NCBI RefSeq assembly: GCF_900129005.1
Contig: NZ_FQUN01000005.1
Location: forward strand, 248,001-312,000
Reading direction: 5' to 3'
Length of the DNA stretch: 64,000 bases
DNA from: Leeuwenhoekiella marinoflava DSM 3653
Lineage (GTDB): Bacteria; Bacteroidota; Bacteroidia; Flavobacteriales; Flavobacteriaceae
Part shown: in pieces, positions 26,589 to 35,684 of the stretch
How positions within the stretch are numbered: the first letter of the stretch is position 1
Layout of the letters: the number at the start of each line of letters is the position of its first letter
Translations under genes and position numbers: made by a program
Notes under the pieces: generated by a model
Database searches by the model: none
What the model saw: the letters and a program-made list of their open reading frames with translations, nothing else
Told to the model about the DNA's origin: nothing

Positions 26589-27557
26589 TTATGCGTTACC
26601 GTCTCTGGTCTTAATAGCCCCGTCAGGTTCATACTCCAGTTCTGCAACTTTCATACTCCGCAACCAGGTCTTTCCTCCGGAGGGATTGCTGTCGTGGTAA
26701 AATAAATACCATTTATCTTCAAATTCTAAAATGGAATGATGTGTGGTCCAACCTACTACCGGAGTTAACAGCACTCCTTTATAGGTAAACGGCCCGTAAG
26801 GATTGTCACCTGTGGCATAACATAATTTATGCGTATTCCCAGTGCTGTATGAAAAATAATAAGTCCCTTTATACTTATGTACCCAGGATGCTTCAAAGAA
26901 TCTACGATCGTGATCTCCCGCTGTTAAAGGAGTTCCATCCGCGTCAAGAATTACAATAGGTTTAGACTCTTCTGCAAATTCAAGCATATTTTCAGATAAT
27001 CGTGCGATACGTGCAGGTAGCGCCGGTTCAGAATCTGCTGGCTCGGCACCACATTCTATTGCTTTGCCGTTACGGTAACGCTGTAATTGCCCGCCCCATA
27101 AACCTCCAAAATACATATAGTAGGCATTGTCGTCATCCTGAAAAATGCAGGGATCAATAGAGAAACTCCCTTTCATAGGGGCTTCTAAGGGCTTAAAAGG
27201 ACCTTCTGGTTTATCACTTATGGCAACTCCTATCCTAAATATATCAGTCTTATCCTTGAGGGGAAAATAGAGGTAATACGTTCCATTCTTATGCGCTATA
27301 TCACAATCCCAAAGTTGCCGGCCTGCCCAGGGTATATCTTTGACGTCCAGGGCTACTCCGTGATCGCTAACTTCCCCGTCTATACGTTCCATTGAAAAAA
27401 CGTGGTAATCCCGCATATCAAAGTGATCTCCATTATCATTCTCTGGGATGCCAGATTCTATATCATGGGATGGATAAATATAGATTTTACCATTAAAAAC
27501 GTGAGCAGAAGGGTCTGCCATATAGCCATCATCTACTAAATAACGTGGTTCAGTCAT
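26589..27557 (-). CDS. GH43 family glycosidase without signal peptide (beta-xylosidase or arabinofuranosidase)
   Basis: A 322-residue GH43 five-bladed beta-propeller enzyme. The catalytic base is probably D15 in GYMADPSAHVF; SIDPCIF holds the pKa-modulating Asp and RFFEASWVHKY the general acid Glu, with TTHHSILEF supplying the conserved metal-site His. There is no signal peptide from the ATG at 27557 and no good alternative start upstream, so it is predicted to be cytoplasmic, in contrast to the two GH43 enzymes encoded just upstream. It lies last in the MFS-GH10-GH43-GH43 operon, after an 87-base gap. An intracellular role on sugars brought in by the MFS carrier is inferred. Xylosidase versus arabinofuranosidase cannot be decided from sequence. 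Confidence 0.9.
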   Translation of the reverse strand: MTEPRYLVDDGYMADPSAHVFNGKIYIYPSHDIESGIPENDNGDHFDMRDYHVFSMERIDGEVSDHGVALDVKDIPWAGRQLWDCDIAHKNGTYYLYFPLKDKTDIFRIGVAISDKPEGPFKPLEAPMKGSFSIDPCIFQDDDNAYYMYFGGLWGGQLQRYRNGKAIECGAEPADSEPALPARIARLSENMLEFAEESKPIVILDADGTPLTAGDHDRRFFEASWVHKYKGTYYFSYSTGNTHKLCYATGDNPYGPFTYKGVLLTPVVGWTTHHSILEFEDKWYLFYHDSNPSGGKTWLRSMKVAELEYEPDGAIKTRDGNA

Positions 27558-27644
27558 ACTTCTTAGTGTTTATTTTGAATTATAATTAATTTTTTTATTC
27601 AACCATTTTCGGTTCTGGAGATGGTAGTTCTTCACACAAATACC

Positions 27645-29003
27645 TCACTTAAACTGTACCCAGTCAATTGCTATTTTCCCTTTTTTCAGGGAGAACACTA
27701 AGTCATACCTGCCCGTATTTACAGGGGCAATAGCAATCTCGTAGCGCTCCCAGCCATCACCCGGGGCTATCTGTATTTCTGCAATAGTACTTTTTAGAAC
27801 AGCATCTGTAATGGAAAGAACAGATGCTTTTTCAGCACGTGCATACAGGATAATTTTACTATACTTTTCATCAAACTGAACGCTATTGTAGTGTACCCAA
27901 TCTTCTTGCTCTAAAGCAATATTCCATCCCTTAAAAGGTTCCTGAGGATCATTAAATCGTACTAATGCGTGTTTGCTTTTTTTAGTATACCGGTCAATTT
28001 CTATTTTATCTGCAGCAGCGCTAATCCCAATACCCCTAAGCGTGGGTACGACTTTTTGAATGCTGCCGTCAGGATTAAAGGTGAGACTGTCGGCTCTTAT
28101 GGATCTGTTTTTATCAAAATCTGGTGACAGATCGTTATGATGGTAAAATAAATACCACTGCTTTTTAAAAGCGACAATAGAATGATGGTTCGTCCAGCAG
28201 CCCGTAGCACTTTCATCCATTAGTACTCCGGTAACCTGAAAGGGCCCCATAGGATTATCACCCATTGCATATTCCAGACGTTCTGTTTTATCCTCTACGT
28301 GGGGGTATGTTAAGTAATAGTTCCCGTTACGTTCAAACATAAAAGGACCCTCCATATGCCCTTCTTCAGGCAGATTCGCTATAACTACAGGCTCTGAAGC
28401 CAGTTCTTTTAAATTCGGTTTGAGTTTTGCTAAGTAAATATTTTTGCCCGACCAGTACAAGTATGCCTGACCATCGGTATCCATAAATACATTGGGATCT
28501 ATGCCATCCACATTTTCAATCGGATTTTTCTCCGAAATAAAAGGCCCTACCGGACTTTTACCAACAGCTACCCCAATTTTAAATGCACCACTCTCCTTAC
28601 TTTTAGTAGGAAAATAAAAGTAATACAAGCCCTCCTTTTCAATACAATCCGGAGCCCACATACTATATGCTTGCGGGTCGGTCCAGGACACATCCTTTTG
28701 CGTAAGAATAACCCCGTGATCTTTCCACGCTGTAAGATTCTTCGATGAAAAAACGTGGTAATCTTCCATACAAAACCATCCGGGCTTTCCCTTATCCTCG
28801 GTACACATAATGTCGTGAGAAGGATAGATGTACACCGTATCATCAAAAACGCGTGCCGTAGGATCTGCTGTAAACTGATCCTGTATTAAAGGATTTTGAG
28901 CAAAAAGGACATTGTTTAAGAGCAAAAACAGTATCGTGCCCATATAATAACGGCATAAACCATTAAGAGTACCTGAAGTTCTATTTACCAAAAAAATCCT
29001 CAT
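27645..29003 (-). CDS. GH43 glycosidase with C-terminal CBM6-like module, secreted
   Basis: A 452-residue enzyme with an N-terminal signal (LLNNVLFAQ) and a GH43 catalytic propeller (about 38-320). The base Asp is in FTADPTARVF, GIDPNVFMD holds the second Asp, EGPFMFERNGNYYLTYP the acid Glu, and GCWTNHHSIVAF the metal-site His. The C-terminal 130 residues resemble a CBM6 beta-sandwich (EQEDWVHYNSVQF, IEIQIAPGDGWERY-like region, WVQFK end), a module that usually binds xylan or arabinoxylan. Its ATG overlaps the stop of the upstream GH43 gene by 4 bases (ATGA), so translation is coupled. It resembles the signal-less GH43 encoded downstream in its catalytic part (IYPSHDI). Arabinofuranosidase or beta-xylosidase activity is likely; the exact linkage is not clear. 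Confidence 0.9.
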   Translation of the reverse strand: MRIFLVNRTSGTLNGLCRYYMGTILFLLLNNVLFAQNPLIQDQFTADPTARVFDDTVYIYPSHDIMCTEDKGKPGWFCMEDYHVFSSKNLTAWKDHGVILTQKDVSWTDPQAYSMWAPDCIEKEGLYYFYFPTKSKESGAFKIGVAVGKSPVGPFISEKNPIENVDGIDPNVFMDTDGQAYLYWSGKNIYLAKLKPNLKELASEPVVIANLPEEGHMEGPFMFERNGNYYLTYPHVEDKTERLEYAMGDNPMGPFQVTGVLMDESATGCWTNHHSIVAFKKQWYLFYHHNDLSPDFDKNRSIRADSLTFNPDGSIQKVVPTLRGIGISAAADKIEIDRYTKKSKHALVRFNDPQEPFKGWNIALEQEDWVHYNSVQFDEKYSKIILYARAEKASVLSITDAVLKSTIAEIQIAPGDGWERYEIAIAPVNTGRYDLVFSLKKGKIAIDWVQFK

Positions 29004-30583
29004 TTGGCACCTCCTTCAGACGTACTAATGTTGTCTTCAATCTTGAAGTAATCAAAATCAACCCATCCTCCTTTTTCTTTTGTGGCATAATTGAATAAGC
29101 CAAATCGATACCCCATAAAATGAGGCAAGGTATACTGCATTTGCAGGGTTTCTCCCAGTTTTTTCCAGCTGATTCCATCTAAGCTGTAAAAGAAGTCTGC
29201 TTTATCAGTACGCTCTCTAAAATCACAATCGATTTTAAAGTAAATCTGGTCCTGATCTAGCGGAATTTGATCCTGAATCCCTCCGTCTTCCTCATTTTTA
29301 CTCATAAATACCCATTTTTGATTTCCTTTATTGGAAACCCCGATCAGGCCGTACTTCTTCTGAAGCATTGCCAAACCTGCAAGGTCCCCGTTTTTCATGT
29401 TAGCAATATCGATTTTCACAGATCCGGAGGATACCGGGCCAATGGCACGTTGCGTAAGGGTATTTTTAGCCTGAACAAATGAGGTATCTGTTCTTCCCGT
29501 TGTTAATCTTAAAAACCCGGGTCTTTCGGTTAAAGACCATAATGAATTATCAGGATTATGATTCCATTGCCAAACCAGTGGTAATGTATTTTCACCGGGG
29601 CTTCGTTCAAAATCGTCAGCGTTTACAATACCCGGAATAAGCCCTTTACTCTCCGGAAGCTTTAAGGTAGCAGGAACCTTACCATCTACACCTAGCACGG
29701 GCCAGTCATTTTCCCATTTTACAGGAACTAAATACGGGATTCTTCCTACTGCGCCACTGTCCTGAAATAAGTAAGCAAACCATTTTCCCCCGAGGGTGTC
29801 TATAAGTCCCCCCTGAGCCACCCCTTCATCCTGAAAAGCTACTCTCCCCGTGTAGGGACCGGTAATGTGATCTGCACGATGTATAATCACCGTTCGCATC
29901 CCACCCTTAGGCCAGGCAATATTAAATAAGTAGTATTTATTGTTATGCTTAAAAAGCTGAGAACCTTCTGCCGGAAGAATAATAGCACTCCCTATGGGCG
30001 CTGTGGCATTCTCTATAAGCACCTGTTTAGTTTCCGCTTTAATGCCAGACAGATCTTCTTTTAATTCTGCAATACTCAGCGTTCCTGCTCCCCAGATCAT
30101 ATACACCTTATCATTCTCAAAAAATAAGGTATGGTCATGATAAGCAGGTTCAAATTCGTGTACTTCCCAAGGTCCCTTTTCAAGGCTGGTAGTGGTATAT
30201 ATATGTGTTTTTCCCGAGGTAGCCGAGAACGTAGATACGTAGTACATTCCCTTATGAAATCGCAGCGAACTTGCCCAAGAGCCACGACCATATGTATGCT
30301 TACCATTCTCTAAGTTCATTGCATCATTATCAACCAGACGGTCGTATGCATAATTGATAAGCTCCCAGTTCACAAGATCTACAGATTTCATAACCGGCAG
30401 CCCGGGACTCATATGCATCGTTGTACTGCTCATGTAATACGTGCTGTCTACACGAATGATGGACATATCTGGTACATCTGCATGAATTACAGGGTTTTTG
30501 GCCTGATCCTGAGCGTTCCCCTTCACAGAAACTACAATCGTGCTAAGGAGTAGGAGAATTATTTTAATATAACTGCTTATCAT
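29000..30583 (-). CDS. GH43 beta-xylosidase/arabinofuranosidase with C-terminal beta-sandwich
   Basis: A 527-residue secreted GH43 enzyme, typical of the two-domain subfamily with a C-terminal concanavalin-like beta-sandwich. A signal peptide ends near VKGNAQ. The catalytic propeller runs from about 30 to 325: HADVPDMSIIRVDSTYYMSS carries the base Asp, YHDHTLFFEND the second Asp and GSAIILPAEGSQLFKHNNKY the acid Glu region. The C-terminal domain (about 340-520) includes LWQWNHNPDNSLWSL and GWVDFDYFKIED. It starts 2 bases after the GH10 gene and overlaps the next GH43 by 4 bases. Members of this type remove arabinose or xylose from arabinoxylan fragments. Confidence 0.91.
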   Translation of the reverse strand: MISSYIKIILLLLSTIVVSVKGNAQDQAKNPVIHADVPDMSIIRVDSTYYMSSTTMHMSPGLPVMKSVDLVNWELINYAYDRLVDNDAMNLENGKHTYGRGSWASSLRFHKGMYYVSTFSATSGKTHIYTTTSLEKGPWEVHEFEPAYHDHTLFFENDKVYMIWGAGTLSIAELKEDLSGIKAETKQVLIENATAPIGSAIILPAEGSQLFKHNNKYYLFNIAWPKGGMRTVIIHRADHITGPYTGRVAFQDEGVAQGGLIDTLGGKWFAYLFQDSGAVGRIPYLVPVKWENDWPVLGVDGKVPATLKLPESKGLIPGIVNADDFERSPGENTLPLVWQWNHNPDNSLWSLTERPGFLRLTTGRTDTSFVQAKNTLTQRAIGPVSSGSVKIDIANMKNGDLAGLAMLQKKYGLIGVSNKGNQKWVFMSKNEEDGGIQDQIPLDQDQIYFKIDCDFRERTDKADFFYSLDGISWKKLGETLQMQYTLPHFMGYRFGLFNYATKEKGGWVDFDYFKIEDNISTSEGGAK

Positions 30584-30585
30584 TT

Positions 30586-31725
30586 TTATTCTTTTGCGGC
30601 TTGTATTATAGCTTCTACCACTTCTTTCGGTTTATTGTCACGGTCAAAAAGAAGCGGATAATCGGTACGCCCTGCTATAGGCCATCCATTTCTCCAGGAA
30701 TTGCCATCATTTACACCCCATAAGGTTATTTTATCCAACTTATCTTCATGTTTTAAAAACAACTTGAAGAAATCGAGACATCTGGCATTAAAAGCAGTAT
30801 TCACGGAGTCGGGTAACTTATCGGCATAAGGGTTCATTTCTTTTTTATACTCAAAATTTGCAGACACCTCTGCTCCCTGATTGTTCCAGGGAGAGGGCAA
30901 CACCGTAATATCAAACTCTGTTACCGAAACTTTTACGCCTAAATCAGAAAAAGCAACAATACTTTTTTCAAATTCTTCAATTTCAGGATAATCCAGACCA
31001 ATGTGGCCTTGCATACCTACTCCATGAATCTTTACCCCTTGCTCCTGCAAGCTTTTAACCAGCTTCACAATACCTTCTCTTTTCTCAGGTACAGATGTAG
31101 AATAATCATTGTAATAGAGCTCTGCTTCAGGATCTGCCTGATGCGCAAACTCAAAAGCCTTCTTTATAAAATCTGCACCTACAATTTCATAAAACTTACT
31201 CTTACGTAGCGAACCGTCATCCAGTACAGCTTCATTAACAACATCCCAGGTTTTAATGCGTCCTTTATATCGGGTCATTACGGTATTGATATGGTTTTGC
31301 ATTCTGGACAAAAGTTCTTCCCGGGTCACCTCATTACCCAGACTGTCTTTAAAGAACCAACGCGGGGTCTGAGAATGCCAGATTAAGGTATGGCCATGGA
31401 TGACCATATCATGTTCTTCACCAAAGGCAACAAATTTATCTGCAGCAGAAAAATCATAGTTTCCCTGAGTGGGAACCAGACGCTCGCTTTTCATACAATT
31501 CTCTGCAACTATAGAATTAAAATTACCCTTTACCACCTCCATCTCTTCAGGGTTATAGCCTTGAATCTGACGAATGTTTAATGCTGTTCCTATTAAGAAT
31601 TTATCCTGTAAGGCTTCTTTTAAAGTTAATGATTCAGCATCGGTATCTGATGTCTCCGAAGTGGTTTTCGTTTTGCAGGAAATCACAATTAATGCTGCTA
31701 ATACTAAGTAGGTTAAAGATTTCAT
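30586..31725 (-). CDS. GH10 endo-1,4-beta-xylanase, lipoprotein
   Basis: A second single-domain GH10 xylanase, 379 residues. The signal ends in a lipobox (LIVISC, Cys at residue 17), so it is membrane-anchored. The acid/base is E165 in WDVVNEAV, the nucleophile E270 in VTEFDIT, and HTLIWHSQTPRWFF is the substrate-binding strand. The gene follows the MFS transporter by 16 bases and precedes a GH43 by 2 bases. In the Prevotella and Bacteroides xylan loci a GH10 next to a GH43 and a GPH-type transporter forms a unit that works on oligosaccharides after import across the outer membrane, so this copy may act in the periplasm. It is distinct from the GH10 genes at 866 and 33489. Confidence 0.94.
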   Translation of the reverse strand: MKSLTYLVLAALIVISCKTKTTSETSDTDAESLTLKEALQDKFLIGTALNIRQIQGYNPEEMEVVKGNFNSIVAENCMKSERLVPTQGNYDFSAADKFVAFGEEHDMVIHGHTLIWHSQTPRWFFKDSLGNEVTREELLSRMQNHINTVMTRYKGRIKTWDVVNEAVLDDGSLRKSKFYEIVGADFIKKAFEFAHQADPEAELYYNDYSTSVPEKREGIVKLVKSLQEQGVKIHGVGMQGHIGLDYPEIEEFEKSIVAFSDLGVKVSVTEFDITVLPSPWNNQGAEVSANFEYKKEMNPYADKLPDSVNTAFNARCLDFFKLFLKHEDKLDKITLWGVNDGNSWRNGWPIAGRTDYPLLFDRDNKPKEVVEAIIQAAKE

Positions 31726-31741
31726 TGATTAGTTTTAAATA

Positions 31742-33226
31742 TTACAATCGTTTTATAGGAGAAGGGCTGCGTCGATTAGCCAGCTCATCCTGAATTTCAA
31801 GCTCGCGGGTTTTATTAATTTTATAAAAAAGAAGACATGCCACACTAATAAAAAAGGTCACAGCAGGAAAAATACTTACAGATAATTTGATGCCGGTGAT
31901 GGTAAGTGCATCCTGAAGAACTTCCTGTTCATTATAACCATACCAGGCTAACAGACCTGCAACCAGGGCTCCGCCAATACTGAGACCGGCTTTTAACCCA
32001 AAAATCATCGCAGAAAAAATGATAGCGGTTGCTCTTCTAAAATTAATGAGTTCTGAATAATCTGCTACATCAGCAATCATCGCCCACAGCAATGGAGTAG
32101 AAATACCATAGAAAAAGCCGTGTACTAATTGGGTAATAAATATTAATGCTATAGCATCGTTATCAAAGAAATAGAATAGAAAAAGACAAACAGCCGAAAG
32201 GAAAAGGCTGGCGCCAAAAACATCACGTTTTCCAAAACGGTCAGCCAGAGTTTTAGAAAACCCTATCCCTATCATCATCATAATGATTCCACCTGCATTA
32301 AATAAACTGAATCCTGAAGTTGCCGGGTCGTCAGGCCACGTAAATCCTACAAATCCCATATTGATCAGGGCATTATTAAGACCGTCAATAAAGGTGTTAA
32401 ATCCTACGTCATTTAAGAACGTGCTCAGGCTGGCATTATCTACAAAATCATTGAAATAATACACATACATCCCTCCTTTAAGAGACAAGGTGATAAAAAC
32501 AAAAATGGTGATCAACAGCACTGCACGCCAGGGCTTATTTTTAACCAAATCCTTTAAATCCTGTTTAACTGAAGAAACACCCTCTGCCTGGGGCAGTACG
32601 CGTTCTCTTGTAGTTAAAAAGGTTATTATAAAGAAAATGATACCTATTATGGCAAATAACCAGATGGTTTGTTTAAACCCTTCTACCTTATCTCCTTCAC
32701 CTAAAATCAACACCAGGGGTAAAAGCAGTACCTGCACTACAAACTGCGCCACCATAACCGCAACAAACCGGTAGGAAGAAATACTATTACGCTCAGACAT
32801 ATTGCCCGTCATCACACCACTTAAAGAGGCATAGGGCAAGTTATTGGCAGAGTAAATAACCACCAGCAGGATATAAGTTATTAAAGCATAAGTAACCTTT
32901 CCTGTAAGATCAAAATCTGGAGTGCTAAAGGCTAATATAGCTACAATACCAAAGGGAACAGATGTAAACAAAATCCACGGTCTGAATTTACCCCAGCGCG
33001 TTTTTGTACGATCTGCAATCACCCCCATTACGGGATTAAAAAAAGCACCGATCATACCTCCGGTAAAAATAATAAAAGAGGCTTCAGAAGGCGGAATCTT
33101 ATAGACATCTGTATAAAAGAATGCTAAAAAGGTCATCAGCGTTTGAAAAATGAGATTGGCTGCAAGATCACCTAAGCTATAGCCTACTTTCTCTAGTACA
33201 GAAATATTATTTTGGGTGGATTTCAT
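31742..33226 (-). CDS. MFS transporter of the GPH glycoside-pentoside-hexuronide:cation symporter type
   Basis: An inner-membrane sugar carrier of 494 residues with about 12 hydrophobic segments. The family start is clear: KVGYSLGDLAANLIFQTLM, then GGMIGAFFNPVMGVIADRTK and TRWGKFRPWILF, the conserved loop of GPH symporters such as the xyloside carriers. The second half includes FGKRDVFGASLFLSAV and LLWAMIADVADYSE, also family hallmarks. It is the first gene of the operon MFS-GH10-GH43-GH43-GH43 and has its own -7-like box and two candidate operators upstream, after the xus-like operon terminator. The likely substrate is xylobiose, short xylo-oligosaccharides or uronate-linked sugars. Confidence 0.92.
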   Translation of the reverse strand: MKSTQNNISVLEKVGYSLGDLAANLIFQTLMTFLAFFYTDVYKIPPSEASFIIFTGGMIGAFFNPVMGVIADRTKTRWGKFRPWILFTSVPFGIVAILAFSTPDFDLTGKVTYALITYILLVVIYSANNLPYASLSGVMTGNMSERNSISSYRFVAVMVAQFVVQVLLLPLVLILGEGDKVEGFKQTIWLFAIIGIIFFIITFLTTRERVLPQAEGVSSVKQDLKDLVKNKPWRAVLLITIFVFITLSLKGGMYVYYFNDFVDNASLSTFLNDVGFNTFIDGLNNALINMGFVGFTWPDDPATSGFSLFNAGGIIMMMIGIGFSKTLADRFGKRDVFGASLFLSAVCLFLFYFFDNDAIALIFITQLVHGFFYGISTPLLWAMIADVADYSELINFRRATAIIFSAMIFGLKAGLSIGGALVAGLLAWYGYNEQEVLQDALTITGIKLSVSIFPAVTFFISVACLLFYKINKTRELEIQDELANRRSPSPIKRL

Positions 33227-33280
33227 GAAGTGTATTGATATTAAATAGTGGTATTAAGAATACGCTGTAATTTTTTTTTT

Positions 33281-33297
33281 GGAAATCGGTTGCGTAA
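33281..33297. promoter_or_regulatory. Candidate LacI-type operator upstream of MFS operon (proximal)
   Basis: GGAAATCGGTTGCGTAA is one of the best copies of the regional motif (core AATCGGTTGCGTAA). It lies 55-71 bases before the MFS ATG and just downstream of the -7-like box at 33313-33320, the same arrangement as at 11506-11523. Confidence 0.6.
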
Positions 33298-33312
33298 CTT
33301 TTAAAGAAATCT

Positions 33313-33320
33313 CAAACATA
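33313..33320 (-). promoter_or_regulatory. Candidate -7 promoter box for MFS operon
   Basis: Minus-strand TATGTTTG fits TAnnTTTG exactly and lies 87 bases upstream of the MFS ATG, between the two candidate operators. A matching -33 TTG is not evident. Confidence 0.4.
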
Positions 33321-33396
33321 GTAAAAAGCCTTTATTTTTGCTATATTAAATAAATGTATTTTACACAATTTACAAGGCATTATATTCATTTTTAGG

Positions 33397-33412
33397 TTAA
33401 CCGGTTGCGTTG
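33397..33412. promoter_or_regulatory. Candidate LacI-type operator upstream of MFS operon (distal)
   Basis: TTAACCGGTTGCGTTG contains the perfect 8-base palindrome AACCGGTT and the TTGCGT right arm of the regional motif. It is about 110 bases from the proximal site, close to spacings that allow looping by LacI-family proteins, and ends just before the terminator of the preceding operon. Confidence 0.5.
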
Positions 33413-33416
33413 TTTG

Positions 33417-33457
33417 AAAAAACTAAACCCAATGTGACTTTTAGGGCACATTGGGTT
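33417..33457 (-). terminator. Rho-independent terminator of the xus-like operon
   Basis: A perfect 11-base stem AACCCAATGTG / CACATTGGGTT with a 10-base loop is followed on the minus strand by TAGTTTTTTC. It sits 32 bases beyond the stop of the GH10 gene at 33489 and separates that operon from the MFS operon. Confidence 0.9.
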
Positions 33458-33488
33458 AGCTGATTTATAGACATAGAAGTCAACCACT

Positions 33489-35657
33489 TTAATTCTGTGC
33501 AGACAAGCCTTCAACAACACCTTTATAAGCAGGTTTACGTGATAAGCCCTGTGTCCATAAACCTATAGGCTCCCCTGCTCTCCAGGAAGAATTCTCAGGA
33601 CTGTCTGTAGGACTCCAGATGGTAACTCCATATTGCTGTTCTTTAGGGATAATAGAAAAATATTCCTGAAGGACAAACTGGTACATCGCTGCTTGCTCCA
33701 TATAGAGCTCTTCGGTGGCTTCTGAAGTTTTAACCCCTACCCCAATATCCAATTCCGATATTTTTATCATCTTACCTGTAGCAGCAAGCAACTCAAACAT
33801 TTCGGTGATTTTAGCTTTATCGGAATCAATATTGATATGCATCTGCGTACCAATACCGTCTACACGCCCTCCGTTATCCTCAATATATTCTGCATAGGCA
33901 ATAATCCCTTTACACTTATCCAGATTATACTCCAGGTTATAGTCATTTATAAACAACACGTCATCAGCATTGCCATAAGTTTCAGCCAGTTTAAAAGCCA
34001 GTACACCATAGTCTTTACCTAAATAATCCTGCCAGAAAAATTCATCAGGTGCAATTTCTGATCTGCCTACTGCCGTTTTCAACTCGTAAGGCTTACCATC
34101 ATCCATAGGTTCATTAACAACATCCCAGGCGTGCGTATTGGACTTAGAAACTTCCATAATACCGCTTATCCATTCATTCAGGTGAAAGCTCAGCGTGTCT
34201 CTTTTTTCTTCTGGGGTTTTTTCAATTATGGTTTCTCCTCCGGCTTCTTCATTGAACCAGCTTACTTTAAGATTATCCACATAATAGCTCGTTGCCGTAC
34301 TGCCCAGATTAAAAGCAATTGCGGTACAACCTGAAGTTGCTTCGCCTATAGTAGTCTGTACATCAATATGTTTCCACTCTGTGGTGGCATTTATACCCCC
34401 AAAAAAATCATAATGTTTATACCCTCCGGGTGTGGTATGTGCTTGGGTTGGTATTGTAGCGGGATCGTCTGCTCTGATATCCATCTCCAACCGGTATTTT
34501 AAACCTACCTCAGTAGTTTTAGGAAAAACAACAAAAAGCTGTGAATTAAAATCCTCATCCCGCACAGCATCGTTCGTTATTTTAAGTGCTCTACCCTGAT
34601 TTTCAAAACCTGTACCCTCTGCTGTAAATGAGAATACCGCATTAGGTCCGTTACTTTGATAATTTGAAGTATCATCATCTGGTTCAAATGTCTTATTCAC
34701 TAAAGCTTCCCAATCCGGGCCGCCGCCGCCTGACTCATTCAGTCGTGCTACTTCAATAGCGTCAAAATAGTAGGTCGTTGCTGTAGCTCCCAGATTGAAG
34801 GCGATGGTATTACAGCCTGCCGTATTTTCATTAATCGTTATTTCTACATTGACCGAAGTCCAGTCTGTCGTAAAGTTTAATTGCCCAAAGAAATCAAAAT
34901 ACTTATAATTCCCCGGCGTAGTCTGAGCTTGTGTGGGTACTGTAGCAGGATCATCTGCCTTTATTTGCATGGTTAGTCTGTATACATCACCCACAGCCGT
35001 AGGTTCGGAAAAAGTAAAAAAGAGCTGCGAATCATAATCATTCGTTTGTACCTGGTCGTTGGTCACCATTAAGGCCCTTCCGGTAGCTTCAGCCCCTTCC
35101 CCATCGGCAGTAAAAGAAAATATAGAATTTTCATTTGGTTTTGTATAATTAGAGGCTTCGTCGGTTTCAAAATCATTAGAACCCATAACATCCCAGTCGG
35201 GTCCACCGGTAGCCGGAATAACTATAGGCGCTATTGTACTGTTTAAAAACTCGGCATTTTGATTTGCATGCCACATAAGCGTATGCCCGTAAACCGAAAT
35301 ACCTTCGGCCTCGGTATTTTCTATAAACTCTGTAACAGCAGTCAGATTGAGTTCACCGTCAGCCCCCACAACCGCACCGTGTTTCATACCGTAACCGGCT
35401 GTTGCTTCATGAAAATTGGTGTTAGTCAGCATAAAAACTCCGCCTTTATCATTGTATGAACCAATACTGGTTCCTGCTCCCAATTTGAATGAAGGGTCAG
35501 ATACATAGGTTTTAAGTGTTTCCAGACTGTTTAATTCTTCCTGCATCTCGATACTCAGGGGCTTCTCTACCTGATAGTCTAAAGGATCCATTTCGGCACA
35601 GCTCGCAAAAAAAGCTAAACCTGCACCAAGGGCATATTTTAAATAAAAATTTTTCAT
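33489..35657 (-). CDS. xyn10C: GH10 xylanase with two tandem CBM4/CBM22-like modules inserted in the catalytic domain (Xyn10C-type), lipoprotein
   Basis: A 722-residue surface xylanase whose GH10 barrel is split. The first part (about 30-147) ends after GHTLMWHANQNAEFL. Two related carbohydrate-binding-like modules of about 155 residues follow (about 150-305 and 310-470); each starts GPDW, has RADDPATIPTQA-like and AFNLG sequences, and ends before a Gly-rich linker. The barrel resumes with the acid/base E516 (WDVVNEPM) and nucleophile E635 (KISELDIGVG). The signal peptide has a lipobox (FFASC, Cys about residue 20). Insertion of tandem CBMs into GH10 is known for the Xyn10C enzymes of Bacteroides and Prevotella xus loci, and the gene position (last, after the XusE-like gene) agrees. 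The operon terminator follows directly. Confidence 0.93.
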   Translation of the reverse strand: MKNFYLKYALGAGLAFFASCAEMDPLDYQVEKPLSIEMQEELNSLETLKTYVSDPSFKLGAGTSIGSYNDKGGVFMLTNTNFHEATAGYGMKHGAVVGADGELNLTAVTEFIENTEAEGISVYGHTLMWHANQNAEFLNSTIAPIVIPATGGPDWDVMGSNDFETDEASNYTKPNENSIFSFTADGEGAEATGRALMVTNDQVQTNDYDSQLFFTFSEPTAVGDVYRLTMQIKADDPATVPTQAQTTPGNYKYFDFFGQLNFTTDWTSVNVEITINENTAGCNTIAFNLGATATTYYFDAIEVARLNESGGGGPDWEALVNKTFEPDDDTSNYQSNGPNAVFSFTAEGTGFENQGRALKITNDAVRDEDFNSQLFVVFPKTTEVGLKYRLEMDIRADDPATIPTQAHTTPGGYKHYDFFGGINATTEWKHIDVQTTIGEATSGCTAIAFNLGSTATSYYVDNLKVSWFNEEAGGETIIEKTPEEKRDTLSFHLNEWISGIMEVSKSNTHAWDVVNEPMDDGKPYELKTAVGRSEIAPDEFFWQDYLGKDYGVLAFKLAETYGNADDVLFINDYNLEYNLDKCKGIIAYAEYIEDNGGRVDGIGTQMHINIDSDKAKITEMFELLAATGKMIKISELDIGVGVKTSEATEELYMEQAAMYQFVLQEYFSIIPKEQQYGVTIWSPTDSPENSSWRAGEPIGLWTQGLSRKPAYKGVVEGLSAQN

Positions 35658-35684
35658 AGTCTTTTTAGATATTAAAAACGGTAA

